A DNA stretch of 12,933 nt from JBFFXF01 sp041569895 (GTDB lineage: Bacteria; Planctomycetota; UBA8108; JACQVS01): assembly GCA_041569895.1 (NCBI GenBank), contig JBFFXF010000218.1, positions 1 to 12,933 on the forward strand, given 5' to 3'. This document shows, piece after piece, positions 1 to 6,269 of this stretch. Position numbers and translations under genes: made by a program. The stretch's first letter is position 1. The number at the start of each line of letters is the position of its first letter. Under the pieces are notes generated by a model. It was not told the origin of the DNA. It saw only the letters and a program-made list of their open reading frames with translations, and did not search any database.

Positions 1-1
1 G

Positions 2-247
2 CTCGGCAAGCGCATCAAGAACGTCCACCTCAAGGAGTACTCGAAGCACGGCACCGATTTCACCATCGAGAGCTTCCGACCGCTGCTCGACGGGACCACC
101 GACTGGCCGGCGGTGATGGAGGCCTTCGACTCGGTCGGCTACGAGGGCTACCTGACGTTCGAGTATTTCCACCCCTACCGCCACTACCCCGAGGCGCTCA
201 TCCGCCAGACCTCCGACTCGCTCGATAGGATTCTCGGACGCGCCTGA
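2..247 (+). CDS. Sugar phosphate isomerase/epimerase-like protein, 3' end only
   Basis: This is the last 81 residues of a protein whose start lies before the window. The visible part reads as the C-terminal end of a xylose-isomerase-like TIM barrel (AP endonuclease family 2). A strand with NVHLKEY is followed by a glycine-containing loop (LLDGTTDWPAVMEAF) and then by GYEGYLTFEYFHPY. The last of these corresponds to the barrel strand ending in an acidic residue that usually helps bind the divalent metal. Members isomerise or epimerise sugars or inositol derivatives, but the substrate cannot be told from this fragment. It ends in TGA at 245-247, only 15 bp from the convergent stop of the next gene, with no hairpin terminator visible between them. 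The family call is fairly sure; the precise function is open. Confidence 0.8.
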   Translation, partial: LGKRIKNVHLKEYSKHGTDFTIESFRPLLDGTTDWPAVMEAFDSVGYEGYLTFEYFHPYRHYPEALIRQTSDSLDRILGRA

Positions 248-262
248 GCAGCGAGCCGGCGC

Positions 263-535
263 TCACTCGCGCGGCAGCTTCGACCACCAGTCCTTGATGT
301 TCTCGGCGAGCACCTCCGCGCTGCGTCGCTCGAGGATATGCTCGACGAGTTTCGGCTCGATCTCGAGGTTGGCGAGCGCCTTGGCGACTCGCTTCCAGAG
401 CTGGTCGCGCTTCTTGTCGGTCTCGGCGAGGTAGAGCTCGCTGACGAGCTCCTGGAGCTTCTGCAGCGCGAGCCCCTGCCGGTTCCTGTAGTAGTTCTTT
501 ATGATCCGCTGCTGGTATGGGGTATATTCCTTCAT
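263..535 (-). CDS. Conserved-looking small cytosolic protein of unknown function (90 aa)
   Basis: A 90-residue charged, helix-rich protein beginning MKEYTPYQQRIIKNYYRN and ending IKDWWSKLPRE. It has no signal peptide, membrane segment or metal motif. The pattern of charged and hydrophobic residues suggests three or four helices, and the tyrosine-rich N-terminus and the tryptophan pair near the C-terminus look like conserved landmarks. I recall similar short proteins, annotated only as hypothetical, from Planctomycetes and some Proteobacteria; no function is known to me. I chose the ATG at 533-535 because the next in-frame Met (563-565) would overlap the start of the divergent ceramidase-like gene, and the frame further upstream reads as low-complexity antisense sequence. 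No convincing Shine-Dalgarno was found. The 16-bp gap to the divergent gene means the two promoters must lie inside or very close to each other's coding sequence. Confidence 0.7.
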   Translation of the reverse strand: MKEYTPYQQRIIKNYYRNRQGLALQKLQELVSELYLAETDKKRDQLWKRVAKALANLEIEPKLVEHILERRSAEVLAENIKDWWSKLPRE

Positions 536-551
536 GACCCGTGCGTAACCA

Positions 552-2354
552 ATGAGTCGAACCATGTCAACACATCGTTCACGCCTCGCGACGGCGGCCC
601 CGGGCCGATATCGGCCTGTCCCGCTCGCGCTCCTCCTCGCGATCGCCGGAGTCCTCGGTTCCGTCGCGACGCCGCTCGCGGCGCAGGCGGTCAAGTGGAA
701 GCCCGACCCGGCGTTGCCCCCTCCGCCGGTCACCCACGCCGGGCTCGTGCCGGGGGTCACCACCGCCGCGGAGCTGCGCGAGAAGCTCGGCAGCCCGCTG
801 CACGAGAATTCGTGGTACGCGTACAAGATGCTCTACCCCTCGCGAGGGCGCCCGGGCCACCTCGATTCGTTCCATCTCGACTCCCGCGATCCCGCGAACG
901 CCACGCTCGCCAACATCGAGGCGGCCACCATCCCCGACGGCCTCGAGAGTCTCGGGAAGGTGCGCGCGCGTCTCGGCGAGCCGGAGTTCCTTCTCGAGCT
1001 GTCGCGTCACACCATCGCGGACTACAACGCCAGGGGCGTGCGCTTCGTCTTCGACCACAACCACCGGACGATCGGTGTCGCCTACTTCCCCCACGGTCGC
1101 ACGCGGGTGCACTCCGGCGCGCGCCGCACGCTCAGCCTGCGACACCTGCGGCAGGGACCGCAGACCAGACCGTCGACGCCGGCGAGCCCCGCCGGCCTGC
1201 GGGTGGGCGCCGCGGAGGTCGACATCACCCCGCGCGAGGCCGCCTGGCTCGGTCCGGCCGTCAAGGAGGGCGATTTCTCGGTACACGATGCGCTCGAGGC
1301 GCGCTGCGCGGTGCTCGAGCGCGACGGCCTCACGGTGGCGATCGTCGGCGCAGACCTCTTCGGCATGTCGAAGAGCGAGGTCGACCCCATCGAGGTCGAG
1401 CTGCGGCAGCAGGGGATCGACCACCTCGTGCTGGCGTCGTCCCACAACCACGCGGCGCCGGACACCATCGGCATCTACGGCTTCTTTCCGGCGGCGTACG
1501 TGAAGTTCATCCACGAGCGCATCCGCGACGGCGTCCTCGAGGCGAAGCGGCGACTCCGCCCGGTGAAGCGCTGGATCGCCGCCTCCGATGAGCTGCCGCT
1601 CGACGGCGCGCGCGTCGAGGGGCTGATCCGCAACGCCCGCAATCCGGGTCTCATCGATCCGCAGCTCGCCGTGATGCAGGCGATCGGGGAGGACGACCGC
1701 CCGATCGTCACCTTCGTCCACTTCGCGTGCCACGTCGAGGGGCTCGCGACCGGCGTGCTCGAGGCGAGCGCCGACTTCCCCGGCTACCTCTGCGACTCGC
1801 TCGCCAGCGACGTCGGCGGCCAGGTGATCTTCCTCAACGGGGCGCTCGGCGGCATGGTGTCGGGCGACACCATCTCCCGCACGCACGAGCAGGCCAAGAT
1901 CGCCGGTGAGCGCTTCGCGCGCGAGGCGAAGCGGATCCTCGGCTTCGCCTCGCCGCCGGCCGAGATGCCGTTCACGTTCACGCGGCACCGCCTCGAGATC
2001 CCGCTGACCAACGCGAAGCTGATCCTGTTCACGAAGATGTCGGGGAGGCGGCAGCTGATCCACGGCCGCATCGCCACCGAGCTCTTCCACATGCGGATCG
2101 GCGAGGCGGAGCTGCTCACGGTGCCCGGCGAGCTGCTTCCGGAGCTGTCGTTCGAGATCCTCGAGCGGATGCGCGGGTATCCACGCCTGATCGTCGGCCT
2201 CGCCAACGATCAGCTCGGGTACATGCTGCCCGGGTACGACTTCAACGCCGACCAGTACGAGGAGAGCATGTCGCTGGGTCCGGCGGCAGGGCCGATGGTG
2301 GTCGCGGCGGCGCGGCGAATCGTCGAGAGACGGCGGCCGCTCAGCGGCCGTTGA
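552..2354 (+). CDS. Secreted neutral/alkaline ceramidase-like hydrolase with an extra N-terminal domain
   Basis: A 600-residue exported protein. Residues 1 to about 45 form a signal peptide: basic start, hydrophobic stretch PLALLLAIAGVLG, probable AxA-type cleavage near LAAQA. Residues about 50-190 form a separate small domain opening with LVPGVTTAAELREKLGSP, a pattern reminiscent of BamE/SmpA-like repeats. From about residue 215 (VGAAEVDITP) the protein matches the N-terminal region of neutral/alkaline ceramidases, which cleave the amide bond of ceramides with a bound zinc. Likely metal or catalytic positions are H298 and H300 (SSHNHAAPD), H394 (FACH), E527 (PGE) and Y557 (LGYMLP), followed by the typical YEESMSLGP ending. 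The usual C-terminal Ig-like domain of ceramidases is absent. Similar planctomycete proteins are annotated as ceramidase-like without a proven substrate. An alternative start is the ATG at 564. Neither start has a clear Shine-Dalgarno, and both keep the signal peptide. Confidence 0.82.
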   Translation: MSRTMSTHRSRLATAAPGRYRPVPLALLLAIAGVLGSVATPLAAQAVKWKPDPALPPPPVTHAGLVPGVTTAAELREKLGSPLHENSWYAYKMLYPSRGRPGHLDSFHLDSRDPANATLANIEAATIPDGLESLGKVRARLGEPEFLLELSRHTIADYNARGVRFVFDHNHRTIGVAYFPHGRTRVHSGARRTLSLRHLRQGPQTRPSTPASPAGLRVGAAEVDITPREAAWLGPAVKEGDFSVHDALEARCAVLERDGLTVAIVGADLFGMSKSEVDPIEVELRQQGIDHLVLASSHNHAAPDTIGIYGFFPAAYVKFIHERIRDGVLEAKRRLRPVKRWIAASDELPLDGARVEGLIRNARNPGLIDPQLAVMQAIGEDDRPIVTFVHFACHVEGLATGVLEASADFPGYLCDSLASDVGGQVIFLNGALGGMVSGDTISRTHEQAKIAGERFAREAKRILGFASPPAEMPFTFTRHRLEIPLTNAKLILFTKMSGRRQLIHGRIATELFHMRIGEAELLTVPGELLPELSFEILERMRGYPRLIVGLANDQLGYMLPGYDFNADQYEESMSLGPAAGPMVVAAARRIVERRRPLSGR

Positions 2355-3084
2355 GGACCTCGGCCATCCGCTTGTAGTAACGCGAGATCAGCTCGCGGTA
2401 CTCGCGGGGGAACTCCTTGGCGGCGCTCGACCCCATGTTCTCGCGCAGCTTCTTCGGCAGGCGCCCCCACTCGGCCGATCCCATCAACTGCTTGAGCAGC
2501 TTGGCGACCTCGGACTTCGGAAGCCGGCCCTCGGAGACCTGATCGTTGCGCGTCTGCTGATCGCGCTTCTCCTTGCGGGCGTCCGGCTTCTCCTCCTGCT
2601 TCTGCTCCGGCTTCATCTTCTCGTCGCGGGAGACTTGCTGCTGTTGCTGTTGCTGCTGCTGCTGCTGCTTTTGCTGCCCGGACTGCTGCTGTTGCTGCTG
2701 TTGCTGCTGCTGGGAGCTCTGGGAGGACGAGGAGCACTGGCTGCAGCCCTCGCCGACCTTCTCGATCAGCTCGTCGAGCTTCTTGATCGCCGCGCGCTGC
2801 TCCGCCTGCGTCGCCTCCGTCGTGTCCTTGTCGGCGAGCCGCTCGCGGATCTTCTCCATCAGGCGGGTGATCTCGGCGAGGTTCTTGCGGGCGTCGTCGA
2901 GCAGCTCCTGGTGGAGCTTCTCGTGGCTGTTGCCCTGGTCGATGACGCCCTTCTCGGCGTCCTTCTTCCCCTTGACGGCCTCATCGCGGTCCTTGTCGAC
3001 CTCGCCCCGCAGGAGCGTCCCCCCGCCGAGCACGAGGCCGGCCAGGAGGAGGAAGGTGGTGACGCTGGTGGTGTGGAGTCGCAT
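2341..3084 (-). CDS. Secreted coiled-coil protein with poly-glutamine tracts
   Basis: A 247-residue protein. Residues 1-27 are a signal peptide (TSVTTFLLLAGLVLGGG). Residues about 28-112 are highly charged and helical, probably coiled coil. A short CSQC motif (C114, C117) and a serine-rich stretch lead into two glutamine runs, Q125-134 and Q140-150, separated by SGQQK. After a lysine/glutamate-rich linker, the C-terminal about 55 residues contain WGRLPKKLRENMG and FPREYRELISRYYKRMAE. I recall this WG-LP / FP-Y-ELI-YY pattern at the C-termini of secreted or membrane proteins found near MoxR-VWA clusters in Planctomycetes, which fits the cluster that begins 200 bp away on the other strand. That suggests a periplasmic partner of the VWA proteins, but this is inference. 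Its last 14 bases overlap the convergent ceramidase-like gene. The start is supported by the signal peptide; the Shine-Dalgarno is weak (GGGAC). Confidence 0.75.
   Translation of the reverse strand: MRLHTTSVTTFLLLAGLVLGGGTLLRGEVDKDRDEAVKGKKDAEKGVIDQGNSHEKLHQELLDDARKNLAEITRLMEKIRERLADKDTTEATQAEQRAAIKKLDELIEKVGEGCSQCSSSSQSSQQQQQQQQQQSGQQKQQQQQQQQQQQVSRDEKMKPEQKQEEKPDARKEKRDQQTRNDQVSEGRLPKSEVAKLLKQLMGSAEWGRLPKKLRENMGSSAAKEFPREYRELISRYYKRMAEVLNGR
2635..2712 (-). repeat. Glutamine-codon repeat (poly-Q tract) inside the secreted protein
   Basis: On the coding strand this stretch is ten Gln codons, then Ser-Gly-Gln-Gln-Lys, then eleven Gln codons. Codons are mainly CAG with CAA interspersed (five CAA among the 21 codons of the two runs). 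The mixture means it is not a pure triplet repeat, so selection for glutamine rather than simple slippage may maintain it, although length variation between strains is likely. Confidence 0.9.
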
Positions 3085-3152
3085 GGCTGTCCCGCTGCTG
3101 GGGCACCTCCCGGAGGCGCCGGATCCGCGGAGGTTCCGTTTCAGTCTCCTTC

Positions 3153-3166
3153 TATAGTATAACTAT
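3153..3166. promoter_or_regulatory. AT-rich island with candidate divergent -10 elements
   Basis: In the 200-bp spacer between the divergent genes at 3084 (-) and 3285 (+), an isolated AT-rich stretch contains a short inverted repeat, ATAGT-ATA-ACTAT (3154-3166). It offers TATACT on the minus strand (3161-3156) and TATAGT on the plus strand (3153-3158) as -10 hexamers. No good -35 box sits at the standard spacing on either strand, so this is only a candidate. The rest of the spacer is GC-rich apart from a run of seven T at 3191-3197, which has no hairpin before it. An AAGGAG sequence on the minus strand (3150-3145) has no suitably placed start codon. Confidence 0.35.
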
Positions 3167-3273
3167 CGGCTCGGCGAGGAGTCCCGCAAGTTTTTTTCGA
3201 GGGCGGTGAACCGCGCCGGCCTCCATCCCGTAGTCGAAGACGGGGGAAGACGTTCCGACCCGGACCACCACCC

Positions 3274-3277
3274 GGAG
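3274..3277 (+). promoter_or_regulatory. Shine-Dalgarno for the dehydrogenase GTG start
   Basis: GGAG lies 7 nt before the GTG at 3285. It supports this start over upstream extension, because the longer frame through here reads as low-complexity sequence. Confidence 0.6.
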
Positions 3278-3284
3278 CCGTATC

Positions 3285-4244
3285 GTGACGCCACCGGACC
3301 GACCGCTCGTCCTGCTCGACGTGCCGCTGCCGTCATTTCTCGCCGAGCTCCTCGACCGGCACTGCGAGACGCGCCCCTGGTCCCTCCTCGAGGAGGGCCC
3401 CGGGGACGAGATCCGCCGTGTCGAGGGCGTGTACACATACGCGCACCCCACCGTCGACGGCACGCTGCTCGATCGGCTGCCGGCCGTCAAGGTGGTGAGC
3501 AACTTCGGCGTCGGGGTCGACCACATCGACCTCGAGGCCGCCCGGGCGAGAGGGGTGCCGGTGGGCAACACGCCGGGAGCGGTCGACGGCGCGACCGCCG
3601 ACATGACGATGGCCCTGCTGCTCGCGACGGCGCGCAACATCGTCATCGGCGACCGCTTCGCGCGCGGTCCCGAGTTCACCCACTACGATCCGAGCAACCT
3701 CCTCGGCGCCGAGGTCCACGAGAGCACCCTCGGGATCGTCGGCATGGGACGCGTCGGCCGCGAGGTGGCGCGGCGGGCGCGGGCGTTCGACATGCGCGTC
3801 CTCTATCACAATCGCAACCGCGACGAGGAGATCGAGCGGCGTCTCGGCGTCGAGTACGCCGGCTTCGAGGAGCTGCTGGCGACGTCCCACTTCGTGTCGT
3901 TGAACGTGCCGCTGACGCCGGAGACTCGCGGTCTCATCGGCGAGCCGGAGCTGCGCGCCATGCGGAGCGACGCCATCCTCGTCAACGTCGCGCGCGGCGC
4001 CGTCGTCGACCACGACGCGCTCCTCACGGCGCTCACCGAGGGCTGGATCGCGGGCGCGGCGATCGACGTCACCGAGCCGGAGCCGCTGCCGCGCGACCAC
4101 CCGCTGCTGGCTCTCGAGAATCTGGTGATCGCGCCGCATCTCGGGAGCGCGACCGTGCGGACGCGCCTGAAGATGGGCCGCATGGCCACGGACAACCTCG
4201 TCGCGGGGCTCGAGGGACGGGCGCTGCCACACCGGGTCGGCTGA
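3285..4244 (+). CDS. D-2-hydroxyacid dehydrogenase, glyoxylate/hydroxypyruvate reductase type
   Basis: A 319-residue NAD(P)-dependent oxidoreductase, expected to reduce a 2-oxoacid such as glyoxylate or hydroxypyruvate to the D-2-hydroxyacid in the cytosol. The substrate-domain segment NFGVGVDHIDLEAARARG and the following NTPGAV..ATADMTMALLLATAR are typical of the family. The Rossmann dinucleotide motif is GMGRVG (residues 153-158). The catalytic triad is visible as R237 (NVARGAVVD), E266 (DVTEPEPLP) and H285 (APHLGSAT). The DVTEPEPLPRDHPLL segment resembles GRHPR enzymes more than phosphoglycerate dehydrogenase, and there is no ACT domain. Length is normal for the family. It starts with GTG and ends only 15 bp before the MoxR gene, so it is probably the first gene of that operon. 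Such metabolic enzymes are not usual MoxR partners, so the link may be only transcriptional. The exact substrate is not determinable. Confidence 0.9.
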   Translation: MTPPDRPLVLLDVPLPSFLAELLDRHCETRPWSLLEEGPGDEIRRVEGVYTYAHPTVDGTLLDRLPAVKVVSNFGVGVDHIDLEAARARGVPVGNTPGAVDGATADMTMALLLATARNIVIGDRFARGPEFTHYDPSNLLGAEVHESTLGIVGMGRVGREVARRARAFDMRVLYHNRNRDEEIERRLGVEYAGFEELLATSHFVSLNVPLTPETRGLIGEPELRAMRSDAILVNVARGAVVDHDALLTALTEGWIAGAAIDVTEPEPLPRDHPLLALENLVIAPHLGSATVRTRLKMGRMATDNLVAGLEGRALPHRVG

Positions 4245-4248
4245 CACT

Positions 4249-4252
4249 GGAG
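4249..4252 (+). promoter_or_regulatory. Shine-Dalgarno for the MoxR GTG start
   Basis: GGAG sits in the 15-bp gap after the dehydrogenase stop, 7 nt before the GTG at 4260, which favours translation of both genes from one transcript. Confidence 0.6.
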
Positions 4253-4259
4253 CGAGATC

Positions 4260-5288
4260 GTGAACGAACGCGCCGACATCGAAGCGCCGGAAAGCGAGGA
4301 GGACGTCCGGCACGCCGACCGCATGCGCGAGGCGTACCGCAAGATCACCGCCGAGATCGGCAAGCTGATCGTCGGGCAGGCGCACGTCATCGAGGAGCTG
4401 CTGGTCGCGGTCTTCGCGCGCGGTCACTGCCTGATGGAGGGCGTGCCGGGGCTCGCCAAGACGGCGATCGTCTCGTCGCTGTCGCGCGCCATGGACCTCA
4501 GCTTCCGGCGAATCCAGTTCACGCCGGACCTCATGCCGTCGGACATCACGGGGACGGATATCATCCAGGAGGACCCGGAGACGCGCGAACGGCGTCTGGT
4601 CTTCCTGCGCGGCCCGGTGTTCTCGCAGATGCTGCTCGCCGACGAGATCAACCGCACGCCGCCGAAGACGCAGGCGGCGCTGCTCGAGGCGATGCAGGAG
4701 GGCTCGGTGACCGTCGGCGAGCGGACGTACGAGCTCAAGAAGCCGTTCTTCGTGCTCGCGACCCAGAACCCGCTCGAGCACGAGGGGACCTATCCGCTCC
4801 CGGAGGCGCAGCAGGACCGCTTCATGTTCCTGGTGCGCATCACCTACCCGAGCCGCGACGAGGAGCGCGAGATCCTCGAGCGCACGACGACGACCTACCG
4901 GGCGGACATGAAGCCGGTGATCGACGGCGACGAGATCCTGGCGTGCCAGGAGGTCGTGCGCAAGGCGCTTGTCCCCGACCACGTCTACGACTTCGTCCTC
5001 GACCTCACCCGATCAACGCGCCCGGAGGAGCCGGACGCCGAGGAGTTCGTGCGCCGCTGGGTGGAGTGGGGCGCGGGGCCGCGGGCCTCGCAGTTCCTGG
5101 TGCTGGGCGGCAAGGCGCGTGCGATCCTGCACGGTCGTTTTCACGTGACGAGGGAGGACGTCGAGGCGCTGGCGCCGGCGGTTCTGCGACACAGAATCCG
5201 GCCGAGCTTCAACGCCGACTCGGAGGGAATCACGGCGGACCGGATCGTGACTCATCTCCTGGAGCGCTCGAGCAGCGCGAAGCGTTGA
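4260..5288 (+). CDS. MoxR-family AAA+ ATPase
   Basis: A 342-residue AAA+ ATPase of the MoxR group, chaperone-like ATPases that act with VWA proteins to assemble, activate or insert metal into client proteins. Walker A is GVPGLAKT (residues 61-68, the usual MoxR form). Walker B is LLADEINR with D128 and E129, followed by PPKTQAALLEAMQE. Sensor 1 is N170 in LATQNP, and the PLPEAQQDRF segment carries the expected arginine. The C-terminal lid domain includes GPRASQ and a sensor-2 region. Length is typical. The gene precedes, in order, DUF58 and two VWA membrane proteins, the classical partner arrangement. A 75-bp gap separates it from the DUF58 gene; no promoter or terminator is obvious there. 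The physiological client is unknown. Confidence 0.95.
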   Translation: MNERADIEAPESEEDVRHADRMREAYRKITAEIGKLIVGQAHVIEELLVAVFARGHCLMEGVPGLAKTAIVSSLSRAMDLSFRRIQFTPDLMPSDITGTDIIQEDPETRERRLVFLRGPVFSQMLLADEINRTPPKTQAALLEAMQEGSVTVGERTYELKKPFFVLATQNPLEHEGTYPLPEAQQDRFMFLVRITYPSRDEEREILERTTTTYRADMKPVIDGDEILACQEVVRKALVPDHVYDFVLDLTRSTRPEEPDAEEFVRRWVEWGAGPRASQFLVLGGKARAILHGRFHVTREDVEALAPAVLRHRIRPSFNADSEGITADRIVTHLLERSSSAKR

Positions 5289-5363
5289 TCGCTGGCGCGC
5301 CGCGCGCGTGGGATCGAGTCGCGGGACGAGGCAAGCGGACACGATCCAGCGGACGAGCGAGCG

Positions 5364-6269
5364 ATGAACACGACGGACGAGACCCGACCCCTGCTCGACC
5401 CGGAGGTGCTGCAGCGGATCTCGCGGCTCGACCTCGTCGCCCGGCAGGTGGTCGAGGGCACGCTCTCCGGCCTGCACCGGTCGCCGTTTCACGGCTTCAG
5501 CGTCGAGTTCCTCCAGCACCGGCCGTACGTGCGCGGCGATGACCTGCGCCACCTCGACTGGAAGGTCCTGGCCCGCACCGACCGGCACTTCGTGCGCCAG
5601 TACGAGGACGAGACCAACCTCCGGGCGACCATCCTGCTCGACGCGAGCGGGTCGATGGCGTACGCGTCCCGCTCGGTCTCCAAGCTCGACTACTCCGTCC
5701 GGCTCGCGGCTGCGCTCGCCTATCTACTGATCGAGCAGCAGGACTCGGTCGGGTTGCTGGCCTTCGACCGCGAGCCGCGCAAGCTGCTCCCGGCCCGCAG
5801 CGGCCGGCGCCAGCTGCGCCTCCTGCTCGACGAGCTCGAGCGCGTCTCGCCGGGCGGCGAGACGTCACTCGCCGGAGTCCTCCACGCGCTGGTGCCGAGG
5901 ATCCCCCGGCGCGGGCTGATCCTCGTCCTCACCGATGCCCTCGACGACGTCACGGAGCTCCTCAACGCGCTCGCGCACGTGCGCAGCGCGCACCACGAGG
6001 TCATCCTCCTGCACGTGCTCGACCGCCGCGAGGTCGACTTCGACTTCGACCGCTGGACCAGCTTCGAGAGTCTCGAGACGCTCGGCCGGCGGATCCTCGT
6101 CGACCCGGCGCAGGTGCGACGCACGTATCGCGAGCGCTTCGAGCGCTTCCGCGAGGAGCTCCGCCAGGGTTGCAGCCGGCACCACGTCGATCTCGCGTCG
6201 ATCGTCACCGACCGGCCGTACGACGAGGCTCTCGCGAGCTTTCTCACCAGCCGGGGAGGTCGTGAGTGA
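5364..6269 (+). CDS. DUF58 domain protein (VWA-like, MoxR partner)
   Basis: A 301-residue soluble protein. The DUF58 signature is clear: VRGDDLRHLDWKVLART and HFVRQYEDETNL (residues about 54-85). A VWA-type fold follows with an intact MIDAS: D93-A-S95-G-S97-M, and a later T190/D191 in LVLTDALDD. There is no signal peptide or membrane helix, so it should sit in the cytoplasm and contact the membrane through its partners. DUF58 proteins are encoded next to MoxR in many bacteria and are thought to link the ATPase to membrane VWA proteins. The ATG at 5364 is preceded by a weak GGACGAG at about 6 nt. Its TGA overlaps the GTG start of the next gene by 4 nt, implying translational coupling. Confidence 0.93.
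   Translation: MNTTDETRPLLDPEVLQRISRLDLVARQVVEGTLSGLHRSPFHGFSVEFLQHRPYVRGDDLRHLDWKVLARTDRHFVRQYEDETNLRATILLDASGSMAYASRSVSKLDYSVRLAAALAYLLIEQQDSVGLLAFDREPRKLLPARSGRRQLRLLLDELERVSPGGETSLAGVLHALVPRIPRRGLILVLTDALDDVTELLNALAHVRSAHHEVILLHVLDRREVDFDFDRWTSFESLETLGRRILVDPAQVRRTYRERFERFREELRQGCSRHHVDLASIVTDRPYDEALASFLTSRGGRE
6253..6259 (+). promoter_or_regulatory. Strong Shine-Dalgarno for the BatA-type gene
   Basis: GGGGAGG, inside the end of the DUF58 gene, lies 6 nt before the GTG at 6266. It fixes that start and the 4-nt GTGA overlap. Confidence 0.75.

Noticed and set aside
536..826. N-terminal extension of the small minus-strand protein to 826
   Set aside because: It would overlap the signal-peptide region of the ceramidase-like gene and reads as serine/glycine/arginine-rich shadow sequence.
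2635..3162. Plus-strand leucine-rich frame opposite the poly-Q protein
   Set aside because: The leucine run is simply the complement of the Gln codons. The minus frame has a signal peptide and a meaningful C-terminal domain.
3181..3200. Run of seven T in the divergent spacer as an intrinsic terminator
   Set aside because: No GC-rich hairpin of reasonable length precedes it on the plus strand, and both flanking genes point away from it.
3206..5542. Plus-strand open frame of 778 codons overlapping the dehydrogenase and MoxR genes
   Set aside because: It is an arginine/glycine-rich shadow frame with no recognisable motif; the true frames have complete catalytic motifs.
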